A DNA stretch of 64,000 nt, from contig JBJXFE010000047.1 of assembly GCA_046153875.1 (NCBI GenBank), forward strand, positions 13,559-77,558. The letters are read 5' to 3'. The DNA is from JBJXFE01 sp046153875. GTDB lineage: Bacteria > Planctomycetota > Phycisphaerae > Phycisphaerales > UBA1924. Positions 17,184 to 24,989 of this stretch are shown piece after piece. The notes below the pieces were generated by a model, which ran no database searches, was not told the origin of the DNA, and was given only the letters and a program-made list of their open reading frames with translations. A program made the translations under genes and the position numbers. The first letter of the stretch is position 1. Each line of letters opens with the position of its first letter.

Positions 17184-17875
17184 TACGGCTGGCCTGAGGC
17201 CACGCGCGGTTCCACCCCGCGGGTCCGCACCCGTTCCAGCAAATCCGCGGCCACCTTGGGGTCGCCCTTGAGGAACTCGTCGATGACCTTGGTGCGCGTG
17301 CGGTCCTGCATCCGGTCAAGGTACGCGACCACCTGGTCGACCTGACCGGCGTCGAGCAGCTGCTGGAGCGCGATCTTGGCCTTGTCGGGCTTGAGCTGCT
17401 CGATCGTCGTGAGGGTCTTCAGGAACTGCGTGTCGCCGTCGAGCGCCTTGATCCGCTGACGCTCCTGGGCGAAGGCGGCCTGCTCGGTGCGGAACGCGGC
17501 CGCGTCGCGGTCGAGCCGCTCGCGCTCCAGGAGCAGCCCCCGGCGCAGGTCGTCGATTTCCTTGCGGGCTCGCTCCTTCCGCTGGACGTCCATCTCCGAC
17601 TCTTCGAGCTTGATGCCGAGCCGCTCGGCGGTGGTCACGGGCGCGATGCCGACCTTCGCGGCCTGCGCGGCGTCGCGGGCACTCTCTTCGGCTTTGAGGT
17701 TCGCCGCCACCTCCTCTGCCCGATCCTGCGCCCGCGTCGGCGCGAGCACCTGGCGGATTGCGCGCAGCCTCCCCATGTCCAGACGGTCCGAGGACGCGAG
17801 CCACCCCACCATCCCGAGCAGCATCAGGAGGTTCGCCATCGCGACGACGGTCAGGATGGTCCAGAGGCTCTTCAT
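17183..17875 (-). CDS. MotE/YlxF-like flagellar protein
   Basis: Protein of 230 residues with one N-terminal membrane helix (TILTVVAMANLLMLLGMVGW), a long charged coiled coil (about residues 55-150) and a C-terminal helical domain of the MgtE-N type (LQQLLDAGQVDQVVAYLDRM, then VIDEFLKGDPKVAADLLERV). This matches MotE/YlxF, which is encoded between fliJ and fliK in many bacteria and is linked to motor or stator function. It overlaps fliJ by four bases and fliK by one. The symbol motE is likely but not certain. Confidence 0.78.
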   Translation of the reverse strand: MKSLWTILTVVAMANLLMLLGMVGWLASSDRLDMGRLRAIRQVLAPTRAQDRAEEVAANLKAEESARDAAQAAKVGIAPVTTAERLGIKLEESEMDVQRKERARKEIDDLRRGLLLERERLDRDAAAFRTEQAAFAQERQRIKALDGDTQFLKTLTTIEQLKPDKAKIALQQLLDAGQVDQVVAYLDRMQDRTRTKVIDEFLKGDPKVAADLLERVRTRGVEPRVASGQP

Positions 17876-18330
17876 GACGCGTCTCCATACCCGGAGCGGT
17901 TGCCCCGCATCACCGCCAGTTCATCGACCTCTTTCGCCTCGGCCCGCGACTGCTCGAGGCGCCACGCCTCGAACCGGCGCTCCCGGAGCAGCTCGACGGC
18001 CTTGCGGCGCTTGGCAGCGTCCAGCAGCACCGCGCGCGCCGCGGCCAGGCGTTGATGGACACCCGCGAGCCGCACCGCCGCCTGGCGTACCGCGGCGTCG
18101 TGGCGCAACGCGGCCGCGCCCTGCAGGCGGAGCGCCCGGATGTCGAGCACCCCGACGAGCCGAGACCGGGCCTCGCCCTGCTCCGAGCGGATCATGGCGT
18201 GGTGCGCGCGGATCGAGTCCTCCAGGGCGAGCCGGTCGCGCTCCAGGGCAGCCACCGCGCGCTGGTGCTCGCGCTCGATCATCGCGCGGTGCTCCAGGAC
18301 CGGCTGAAGGCTGAAGCGGAAGCACGCCAC
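17872..18330 (-). CDS. fliJ: FliJ, flagellar export chaperone
   Basis: All-helical, charged protein of 152 residues with the FliJ N-terminus (FRFSLQPVLEHRAMIEREHQ) and continuous coiled-coil heptads thereafter. FliJ sits in the centre of the FliI hexamer and connects it to FlhA. The family is weakly conserved in sequence, so the call also rests on length, coiled-coil nature and position directly after fliI. It overlaps motE by four bases (ATGA) and follows fliI by three bases. Confidence 0.87.
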   Translation of the reverse strand: MACFRFSLQPVLEHRAMIEREHQRAVAALERDRLALEDSIRAHHAMIRSEQGEARSRLVGVLDIRALRLQGAAALRHDAAVRQAAVRLAGVHQRLAAARAVLLDAAKRRKAVELLRERRFEAWRLEQSRAEAKEVDELAVMRGNRSGYGDAS

Positions 18331-18333
18331 GGA

Positions 18334-19770
18334 TCACCCCGTTCCGCCCGGTGGTGCCCGGTCGCGCGGGCCCTTGTCGCGCAAGCGCCGCTGGAGTTGG
18401 TCGCCGGCCTGCAACGCCAGCTTGACGAGTACGTCCCGCGTCTGTTCGAACGGAGCCGCGTCGCCGCGGTCCTGGCGGAGCAACTCCTCGATGCGCGGGC
18501 GGAACTCGATGGCCACGTCGGCCTCGGGGTTGCTGCCGCGGGCGTACGCCCCGATCTGCACCAGGTCTTCCACGTCGCGGTACACGGCCATGAGACGGAC
18601 GATCTGGCGTCGCGCGGCGACGTGGGCGCGGTCGGAGACGTCTTCCGCGACGCGGCTGATCGAGTCGAGGACGTCGACGGCCGGGTAGTGGGACCGCTGG
18701 GCGAGCTTGCGCGACAGGATGACGTGCCCGTCGAGGATGCCGCGGGCGGCGTCGGAGACGGGCTCGGACAGGTCGTCCCCTTCAACGAGGATGGTGTACA
18801 GCCCGGTGATCGAACCGGCGCGGCCTCGATTCACCGCGCCCGCCCGTTCGAGCATCCGCGACAAACCCGCGAAGACGCTGGGCGTGTAGCCCTTGGTCGC
18901 GGGTGGTTCCCCGACGGAGAGGCCGATCTGCCGCTGGGCGTGGGCGAACCGCGTGACCGAATCCATCATGAGCAGGGCGTCGCGCCCCTCGTCGCGGAAG
19001 AACTCGGCGATGGTGCAGGCCGCCAGCGCCGCCCGGACGCGCAGGAGCGGTGATTCGTCGCCTGTGGCCACGACGACGACCGACCGACGCAACCCCTCGG
19101 GACCCAGGGCGTTCTCGATGAAGTCGCGGACCTCGCGCCCGCGCTCACCGATGAGCGCGATGACATTCGCGTCGGACGACGCGCGGCGGGCGATCGTCCC
19201 CAGGAGCGTGCTCTTGCCCACGCCGGGTCCCGAGAAGATGCCGATCCGCTGCCCGCGGCCGAGCGTGATGAACAGGTCCAGAGCCCGGACACCGGTGTGC
19301 ATGGCCTGATTGATGGCGCGGCGATCGAGCGCACGCGTGGGCTCGGGATTGATAGGGCGCGGCGTGGAATCCGGGACCGGGCCGAGGCCGTCAATCGGGC
19401 GACCCAGCCCGTCGATCACGCGCCCGAGGAGCGCGCTGGAAACCCCGATGGTCTGGGCCGACTGCTCGCCCACCACGCGGTCGCGCACGCGGATGCCCAC
19501 GGTCTGCCCGAGCGGCATGACGATCGCGTGCTCGCGCGTGAACCCGACGATCTCGCCGAACGTGCCCCGCGGGGGGCGGCTTTCCGAGCCGACCGTTTCG
19601 TCCGCCGCCCGCCCGCTCTCGGGCCCGCCGCCGATCGACACGAGCGACCCCACCGGCAGCGGGAGGTCGTCGACGAGCACCGTGAGCCCGCGCAGGGCCG
19701 CGACGCGCCCCGTGACCCGCAGGGGTTGCACGCGGCGCAGTGTTTCCATCGCGCCGGCAAAGACGGTCAC
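18334..19770 (-). CDS. fliI: FliI, flagellum-specific export ATPase
   Basis: Rotary-type ATPase of 478 residues. Walker A is IFSGPGVGKSTLLG at about residues 178-191. Also present are LIGERGREVRDFIE, LLMMDSVTRFAHAQRQIGLS (Walker B region), the Q-rich GEPPATKGYTPSVFAGLSRM and ADVAIEFRPRIEELLRQ. It is homologous to the F1 beta subunit and energises export. The frame is open to 19929, but the GTG at 19770 overlaps the fliH stop (GTGA) and has AAAGG upstream. It lies between fliH and fliJ as usual. Confidence 0.95.
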   Translation of the reverse strand: MTVFAGAMETLRRVQPLRVTGRVAALRGLTVLVDDLPLPVGSLVSIGGGPESGRAADETVGSESRPPRGTFGEIVGFTREHAIVMPLGQTVGIRVRDRVVGEQSAQTIGVSSALLGRVIDGLGRPIDGLGPVPDSTPRPINPEPTRALDRRAINQAMHTGVRALDLFITLGRGQRIGIFSGPGVGKSTLLGTIARRASSDANVIALIGERGREVRDFIENALGPEGLRRSVVVVATGDESPLLRVRAALAACTIAEFFRDEGRDALLMMDSVTRFAHAQRQIGLSVGEPPATKGYTPSVFAGLSRMLERAGAVNRGRAGSITGLYTILVEGDDLSEPVSDAARGILDGHVILSRKLAQRSHYPAVDVLDSISRVAEDVSDRAHVAARRQIVRLMAVYRDVEDLVQIGAYARGSNPEADVAIEFRPRIEELLRQDRGDAAPFEQTRDVLVKLALQAGDQLQRRLRDKGPRDRAPPGGTG

Positions 19771-20537
19771 GGCTTGGCCTTTCGCGGCGGCGGCGGCGTG
19801 CGTTCCCCCGTCGACCGGGGGGGGGGCGCGGGTCGCGGCGCATCGGGCAACAGAGCCGCCACGATCCGGTCGAGCTGCGTTCCGATCGACGCGTCGATCT
19901 CTCCGCCGTCCGGCGTCGTCGCGACGCACGAGCCCGGCTCCAGCGACTCGTCGGCCACGATCAGGGCGTGCGCGGTGGACTCGAACCGCCCCGCCAGGGC
20001 GGGCAGGGCCTCGCGGAACACGGTTTCGTCGCGCGGGTGGACGCGGATGACGAGCTTCGTTGGCGCCACGAGCAACGCGAGGACGGCTTCGAGCTGCGCC
20101 TGGGCCGCGCTCCCCTGGAGGTCGATCGCGCGCCGCGTGACGAGCTCGGCGGCGCGGACGGCCAGCCGGAGCAGATCCGTCCGGGCTGCGGTCAGCAGCT
20201 CCTCGCGTCGGGCGTCAAAGTCGGTCAGCGCCGCCGACCATGCCCGCTCGACCCCCGCCAGGCTCTCGCGCCGCTCGGCGACGGTGGACTCCCGGCCCTC
20301 GGCGACGCCCGCGGACCGGCCCTCGTCGAACCCCTTGAGGTACCCCGCGCGCCGGCCCTCTTCGGCCGCGCCCTCGATGAGGCGCGCGCGCGCGTCGCGG
20401 CCCTCGGCGATGATGCGGTCGGCCTCGGCGCGGGCCGCGACCTTGACCATCTCACCCTGCCGCATCAGGTCGCCCAGGTCCAGCACGATGGCGCTCCTGA
20501 TCGCGTCGCCGAGATGGGCCTGCTTGATGAGCGCCAC
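19767..20537 (-). CDS. fliH: FliH, regulator of the flagellar ATPase
   Basis: Protein of 256 residues. It has a helical N-terminus containing glycine-spaced repeats (GYLKGFDEGRSAGVAEGRES), the GxxxG-type pattern typical of FliH. The C-terminal globular part is related to V-ATPase subunit E (LAVRAAELVTRRAIDLQ, VIRVHPRDETVFREALP, CVATTPDGGEIDASIGTQLD). It dimerises and binds FliI, encoded next. It begins 15 bases after the fliG stop. Confidence 0.9.
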   Translation of the reverse strand: MALIKQAHLGDAIRSAIVLDLGDLMRQGEMVKVAARAEADRIIAEGRDARARLIEGAAEEGRRAGYLKGFDEGRSAGVAEGRESTVAERRESLAGVERAWSAALTDFDARREELLTAARTDLLRLAVRAAELVTRRAIDLQGSAAQAQLEAVLALLVAPTKLVIRVHPRDETVFREALPALAGRFESTAHALIVADESLEPGSCVATTPDGGEIDASIGTQLDRIVAALLPDAPRPAPPPRSTGERTPPPPRKAKP

Positions 20538-20552
20538 GCCGCGGCTCCGGGT

Positions 20553-21593
20553 TCAGACGACCAGTTCCGCATCCCCGCCGCGACCCTGGATCACCACCTC
20601 GCCGGCTTCCTCCAGCCGGCGGACGACATCCACGATGCGCTGCTGGGCGGCCTCGACGTCGCTGACCCGCACCGGGCCCATGTACTGCATGTCCTCCTTG
20701 ATGAGCGCCGACGCGCGCTCGGACATGTTCGCGAAGATCTTGGCCTGGAGCTCGTTCGACGCGGTCTTGAGCGCGAGGGCCAGCTCGTCGTTGTCCACTT
20801 CCTTGAGGACGGACTGGATGCCCTTGTCATTCACGAGCAGGATGTCCTCGAAGACGAACATGAGGCGGCGGATCTGCTCGACGAGGTCGGGGTCCTCGGC
20901 CTCCAGACCCTCCATGATCGTCTTCTCGGTCGAGCGGTCGGCGAGGTTGAGGATCTCCGCGACGGTCGGCACGCCCCCGGCCTTCTCCATCGACTGCATG
21001 AGCATGTTCGCCAGGCGGCTCTCGAGCCCCTTCTCGACTTCCTTGATCACATCGGGATTGGTCTGCTCCATGTTGGCGATGCGCTTGATCACTTCGAGCT
21101 GCTTCTGCATGGGCAGCCCGACGAGGATTTCCGCCGCCTTGTGGTGGGCCAGGTGGCACAGGATCAGCGCGATGGTCTGCGGGTGCTCGTCCTGGATGAA
21201 CGTGAGCAGGTTCTCGCTCTCGGCCCGCTGCAGGAACGAGAACGGCTTCTTCTGCACCTGCGTCTGGATCTGCTGGAGCACCCGGTCGGCCGTCTTGCCG
21301 TCGAGCGAGCTGCCCAGGATCTGCTTGGCGTACTCGAGATTGCCCTCGGCGGCGTACTGGCTGGCGATGGTGAGGTTGTAGAACTCCTCGACGACGGCGT
21401 TTGACAGCTCCTGCGGCACGCGCCCCAGCCCGGCCAGCTCGCGTGTCACCGACTCGACCAGCTCCGGCGTGAGCTGCTTGAGCAGCACGCCCGCGTCGTC
21501 GGGGCCGATCGTCAGCAGCAGCACGGCGGCCTTGGTGATGCCGTCGAGTTCGGCGGGGCTGGTCGGCAGCTTCTCGTGCATCCGGCGTGGCAT
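20553..21593 (-). CDS. fliG: FliG, flagellar motor switch protein
   Basis: C-ring protein of 346 residues with the three FliG domains in order. N: GITKAAVLLLTIGPDDAGVL and ELSNAVVEEFY. Middle: IQDEHPQTIALILCHLAHHK, with the EHPQT motif. C: IRRLMFVFEDILLVNDKGIQ and NDELALALKTASNELQAKIF, the charged torque helix. It interacts with FliF, the stator and FliM. The ATG at 21593 has GAGGA 11 bases upstream. It lies 36 bases after fliF. Confidence 0.96.
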   Translation of the reverse strand: MPRRMHEKLPTSPAELDGITKAAVLLLTIGPDDAGVLLKQLTPELVESVTRELAGLGRVPQELSNAVVEEFYNLTIASQYAAEGNLEYAKQILGSSLDGKTADRVLQQIQTQVQKKPFSFLQRAESENLLTFIQDEHPQTIALILCHLAHHKAAEILVGLPMQKQLEVIKRIANMEQTNPDVIKEVEKGLESRLANMLMQSMEKAGGVPTVAEILNLADRSTEKTIMEGLEAEDPDLVEQIRRLMFVFEDILLVNDKGIQSVLKEVDNDELALALKTASNELQAKIFANMSERASALIKEDMQYMGPVRVSDVEAAQQRIVDVVRRLEEAGEVVIQGRGGDAELVV

Positions 21594-21629
21594 GGCGGGC
21601 GCGGTCCTCGTCGATTCAAGTCGGGGGGA

Positions 21630-23357
21630 TCAGTCGGTGTCGGAGACCCAGCGGTTGAGCATCGCCCCGGCGGTCTCCGGGCTCTTCTTCACCAGCTCGC
21701 CGACCTGCTCGCGCATCTTGCTGGTCTTGATCTCCGCCTCGCCGACCTCGATCCCCTCGATCGGCGTCTCGGATTCATCCGCCTCTCCCACCAGGTCGCT
21801 GCGCGTGGACAGGGCGGGCGGCAGGCCCACGAGCTGTTCGGCGCTGGGAAGTTCCACCTTCCGCCCGGCCTTGCGGACCATCAGGAACATCATGCCGACA
21901 GCGACAAGAGCCAAGGCGCCGAGGACAACCTTGTCGATGATCCCGCCGCCGAACGCCAGGATGGTGCCGACCCCGCCCCCGCCGCTGGACGCTCCGGGGC
22001 GCGCCGAGCCGGAGCCGGTAGCGATCCCCCCCTCGCCGGCCACGAGGGCCACAACGACCTCGCCGGGCACGGACAGCCCCTCGCTGGTGCGCGTCTGGAG
22101 GTGCGGGCGGACCATTTCTTCAATGGATTTTTTCTCGGCGTCAAATCGGGCCTGGATTTCGGCTTCGGTGGGCGCGGCCGCCGGGGTGGTCGAGGGCGCG
22201 CCGCCGGGCGGGGCGGCGCCCTCGGGCTTCTCGGCCGTCAGCGCCGCGAGGACGTACCCGCGCGGCACGTTGACGGTGGCCACGAGCCGGGTCGGCTGCC
22301 CGCCGGGGTCGGTGATCTGGGCCACCCGGCTGCCGATCTTCACTTCGTTCTCGGTGTCGGATTCGGTCTTTTCCGTTCGATCCCCGGCGGAGCTGCCCCG
22401 GCCGTTGATATCCGCCCCGACGTTGGACCTCAGGCCCGGCTCGGCTGACTGGGACGCCCGCGTGTCCGTGTCGCTCAGGGACTTCTCGGTCCTGAGGACC
22501 GAGACCGTGCCCTCGTTCGGCTTGAGGTACTTGGTTTCCTGGGCAGCGACGCGGCGCACGTCGACCTCGGCCGTCACTTCCACCACGACGCCGTCGATGT
22601 AGCGCACGATGTTGGCGATCTTATCCTGAAACTGCTTCTCGACGAGCGTCGCGGCGTCGCGCGCCGCGGTCGGCGCGGTGTTCGCGTCGTCGGTCACGCG
22701 GCGCGGCTTGTTGCTCGACCCGTCGATCACGGAGACACGGCCGATGTCGAGCCCCGCCACGGCGCCCGACACGAGCCGCGCCGCTCCGTCCACCGTTCCC
22801 TGGTCCACCGGCCCGCCCGAATCGGAGAACAGTGTGATGGCGGCCTTGGGGAGCGCCGCGCCCTGCCCGATCCCGCTGCGTTCGGGGATGTCGATGAAGA
22901 CCTTGGCGGCGCGCACGCCGGCGTGGGCTTCGAGCACGGCGGCCAGCTCGTTCTGGAGCATGGTTTTGTAGATGGCGCGGTTCGTCTCACGCGGGTTGAC
23001 CCACGAGAGCTTGTCGGCGATGTTCTCGAAGATGAGCGTCGTGTCGCTCGGCAGCGCCCCGGATTGGTTCAGCGTCGCCAAGGCTCTGGACACGTTGCCC
23101 GGCGGCACCATCGCCCGCCCCGCCACGTCCTGCACGCCCAGATCGGCCGACCGGAGCACCTGGACCGCGCGGGCCTGGTCCTCCGCCGACGCCATGGGCA
23201 TGAGCTCGACCAGCGCGGACTTGCCCGCGTACTGGCTGACGAGGAAGAGCGTCATGAGCAGGATGACCGCGAGGCTGCCGATCAGCAGCTTCTGCGTAGT
23301 CCCGAGGGCGCCCAACTGCCTCTGGATCGTCGCCAGGACGTTTCGAAAGCGGTCCAT
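21630..23357 (-). CDS. fliF: FliF, MS-ring protein
   Basis: Basal body MS-ring protein of 575 residues. It has a first membrane helix near residues 22-42, a periplasmic YscJ/FliF domain (LVELMPMASAEDQARAVQVL, NRAIYKTMLQNELAAVLEAH, VFIDIPERSG), a long disordered Asp/Glu/Thr-rich part and a second membrane helix (KVVLGALALVAVGMMFLMVR). The C-terminal tail binds FliG, encoded next. GGAGG lies 8 bases before the ATG. Confidence 0.95.
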   Translation of the reverse strand: MDRFRNVLATIQRQLGALGTTQKLLIGSLAVILLMTLFLVSQYAGKSALVELMPMASAEDQARAVQVLRSADLGVQDVAGRAMVPPGNVSRALATLNQSGALPSDTTLIFENIADKLSWVNPRETNRAIYKTMLQNELAAVLEAHAGVRAAKVFIDIPERSGIGQGAALPKAAITLFSDSGGPVDQGTVDGAARLVSGAVAGLDIGRVSVIDGSSNKPRRVTDDANTAPTAARDAATLVEKQFQDKIANIVRYIDGVVVEVTAEVDVRRVAAQETKYLKPNEGTVSVLRTEKSLSDTDTRASQSAEPGLRSNVGADINGRGSSAGDRTEKTESDTENEVKIGSRVAQITDPGGQPTRLVATVNVPRGYVLAALTAEKPEGAAPPGGAPSTTPAAAPTEAEIQARFDAEKKSIEEMVRPHLQTRTSEGLSVPGEVVVALVAGEGGIATGSGSARPGASSGGGGVGTILAFGGGIIDKVVLGALALVAVGMMFLMVRKAGRKVELPSAEQLVGLPPALSTRSDLVGEADESETPIEGIEVGEAEIKTSKMREQVGELVKKSPETAGAMLNRWVSDTD

Positions 23358-23560
23358 GCCGCCGGCCTCCTACCCGGGACTCCGCGCGATCCTCGCGCCC
23401 CGCGGGCCGGTCCGCGGGCGCGGACGAAGACCCGAGTGCGTCTTTCGGTCGGCGGCGCGATCGCGCTTGAATCGTGCGCGAAGGGCGGGCGGTTCTTGCG
23501 CGGGAGGCGGTGAGACTTGCGCGTCGGCTGGGCGCGGACGGGGCCGGCGATCGCCGACGA
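23358..23560. other. Gap between fliE and fliF
   Basis: A 203-base non-coding stretch, unusually long for this operon. I see GC-rich sequence with the fliF ribosome binding site at its end and no recognisable gene, repeat array or terminator. Confidence 0.4.
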
Positions 23561-23875
23561 TCACACCCGCATCTGCTGGACCTCTTCGTAGGCCTGGATG
23601 ACCTTGTTGCGGACGGCCTGGAGCGCCTTGAATGCGGTGTCCGCCTTCTGAGTGGCGATCATCACGCCCTCGACGTCGCCGCGCTTCCCGCTGGCCAGGT
23701 CCTCGATCGCGGTCTGGGCGTCCTGCTGGAGCCGGTTCACCTCGTCGAGGTTCTTGAGCAGCACGTCCTTGAAGCTGGGCCCGGCGGGGTTGAGCGGGAC
23801 GCCCCCTGCCGGGGTGCGCGGTTGGATCGGCGATGGGCCGCCGGCGCCGGCGATGAGCCCGAGTGGGTCGGCCAT
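23561..23875 (-). CDS. fliE: FliE, basal body rod-MS ring junction protein
   Basis: Protein of 104 residues, the usual FliE length. The C-terminal two thirds match the family: FKDVLLKNLDEVNRLQQDAQ, GDVEGVMIATQKADTAFKAL, RNKVIQAYEEVQQMRV. FliE links FliF to the proximal rod. It is preceded by flgC, giving the standard flgB-flgC-fliE order. Confidence 0.93.
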   Translation of the reverse strand: MADPLGLIAGAGGPSPIQPRTPAGGVPLNPAGPSFKDVLLKNLDEVNRLQQDAQTAIEDLASGKRGDVEGVMIATQKADTAFKALQAVRNKVIQAYEEVQQMRV

Positions 23876-23936
23876 CCGTGATCTCCCGAACGGCGAGCCC
23901 GCCGGAGCGGGCCGCGTGGGCCAACGTCATACCACG

Positions 23937-24368
23937 TCACGCGATCAACCGCAACGCCTGTGCCATCATCGCCTTGGTGGCCTCGGCGGCGGCGATGTTC
24001 GCCTCGTAGGCCCGCTGGGCCTCCATCGCGTTGATCGTCTCGTAAACCGGGTCCACGTCGGAGACGGGCACATACCCCGCGTTGGGGCCCTCCTGGTACG
24101 CGAACGGGTCGGAGGGGTCCCAGCGCAGCGACGGCGGAGCGTTGTTGATGACGATGTCCGAGACGTGAACTCCCAACGCGCGGCCCTGCTCGGTCCGGGC
24201 GGACGGGTCGCCGGGCGCGAAGAGCACGCGCCGGGAGCGGTACGGCACGGGGTCGCCGTTCGCGTCCACCGTGTAGGCGTTGCGCCCCGCGATGTTGGCG
24301 GCGATGCTGTCCATGCGCGTCCGCTGGGCGATCAGGCCGCTGACCGAGATGTCGAGTGCGCCGTACAT
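23937..24368 (-). CDS. flgC: FlgC, flagellar basal body rod protein
   Basis: Proximal rod protein of 143 residues. It has the FlgC N-terminus (YGALDISVSGLIAQRTRMDS, IAANIAGRNAYT) and the C-terminal motif NAMEAQRAYEANIAAAEATK. An ATG three codons upstream (24377) is possible, but MYGALD fits the family. The classical NxANxxT is slightly altered (IAANIAGRNAYT in place of IANANTT). A spacer of 117 bases with heptad arrays separates it from flgB. Confidence 0.92.
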   Translation of the reverse strand: MYGALDISVSGLIAQRTRMDSIAANIAGRNAYTVDANGDPVPYRSRRVLFAPGDPSARTEQGRALGVHVSDIVINNAPPSLRWDPSDPFAYQEGPNAGYVPVSDVDPVYETINAMEAQRAYEANIAAAEATKAMMAQALRLIA

Positions 24369-24373
24369 GGGAG

Positions 24374-24408
24374 GCAACTAGCAACTGGCAACTAGCAGAT
24401 GGCAAATG
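24374..24408. repeat. Heptad tandem repeat, left arm of the flgB-flgC spacer
   Basis: Five adjacent 7-base units: GCAACTA GCAACTG GCAACTA GCAGATG GCAAATG. They lie just upstream of the flgC start and are partly complementary to the second array at 24444-24464. Confidence 0.8.
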
Positions 24409-24443
24409 GCCCGCTTCTCCGAGTGTCAGGTAGGCCGGGCCTG

Positions 24444-24464
24444 TTGCCTATTGCCCATTGCCCA
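24444..24464. repeat. Heptad tandem repeat, right arm of the flgB-flgC spacer
   Basis: Three adjacent units, TTGCCTA TTGCCCA TTGCCCA, run in the opposite orientation to the array at 24374-24408 (reverse complement TGGGCAA). The two arrays could pair in the flgB-flgC transcript. Confidence 0.8.
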
Positions 24465-24485
24465 TGCTGCTCGGGCACGCCCACA

Positions 24486-24914
24486 TTACACCCGCTCGCC
24501 CAGGGCTGAGGCAATCAACAGGTACCGGCTCCGCAGCAGGTCCGTGGCCACGCGGAAGACGCCGACGTTCTCGACCTGGTCGGCCATCATGCGCTCCAGG
24601 TCGCGGTTGTTGCGGTCGTGGAAGAGGATGTTGCGCGACACCGTGCGCGGCTCCAGCCGCAGGTCGTCGCCGTCGCGTGCGATCTCGCGGGTCGCTCGCC
24701 AGTCCAGCGGCCCGCCGCCGGATTCGCGCCGGCGGGCGATCGCGTCGCCGAGAAGCCGCTGAAACCCCTGGGGGGAGACCTCGGTCGGCTGGAATCCGGG
24801 CGTGGACAGGTTGGCGATGTTGTGGGCGAGGACGGCCTGGCGGCGTGCGGCGAACTTCGCCGTCAACTCCAGGACGGGGAGGGCCCCGCCGTTGACCACG
24901 TCGCCGATGAACAT
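24486..24914 (-). CDS. flgB: FlgB, flagellar basal body rod protein
   Basis: Proximal rod protein of 142 residues and the first gene of the flagellar operon. The conserved N-terminal motif is RRQAVLAHNIANLSTPGFQP and the C-terminal helix has ADQVENVGVFRVATDLLRSR. The call also fits the position immediately upstream of flgC-fliE-fliF. The ribosome binding site before the ATG at 24914 is weak. A possible sigma-54 type promoter lies about 57-72 bases upstream. Confidence 0.93.
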   Translation of the reverse strand: MFIGDVVNGGALPVLELTAKFAARRQAVLAHNIANLSTPGFQPTEVSPQGFQRLLGDAIARRRESGGGPLDWRATREIARDGDDLRLEPRTVSRNILFHDRNNRDLERMMADQVENVGVFRVATDLLRSRYLLIASALGERV

Positions 24915-24970
24915 GACGGTCGAGTACGCAAACCGCGGACCAGCGGGCGGGCCGCTCCCGACCGACCCGC

Positions 24971-24986
24971 AGCCGAACTGGTGCCG
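24971..24986 (-). promoter_or_regulatory. Possible sigma-54 type promoter upstream of flgB
   Basis: On the minus strand CGGCACCAGTTCGGCT has GG and GC ten bases apart and GGCAC at the -24 box, close to the sigma-54 consensus TGGCACG-N4-TTGC. The TT of the -12 box is missing. It would start transcription roughly 45 bases before flgB. GG-N10-GC is common by chance in DNA this GC-rich, so support is weak. Confidence 0.22.
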
Positions 24987-24989
24987 GGA

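Noticed and set aside
24374..24464. CRISPR array
   Set aside because: The units are 7 bases without spacers; no cas gene is in the window.
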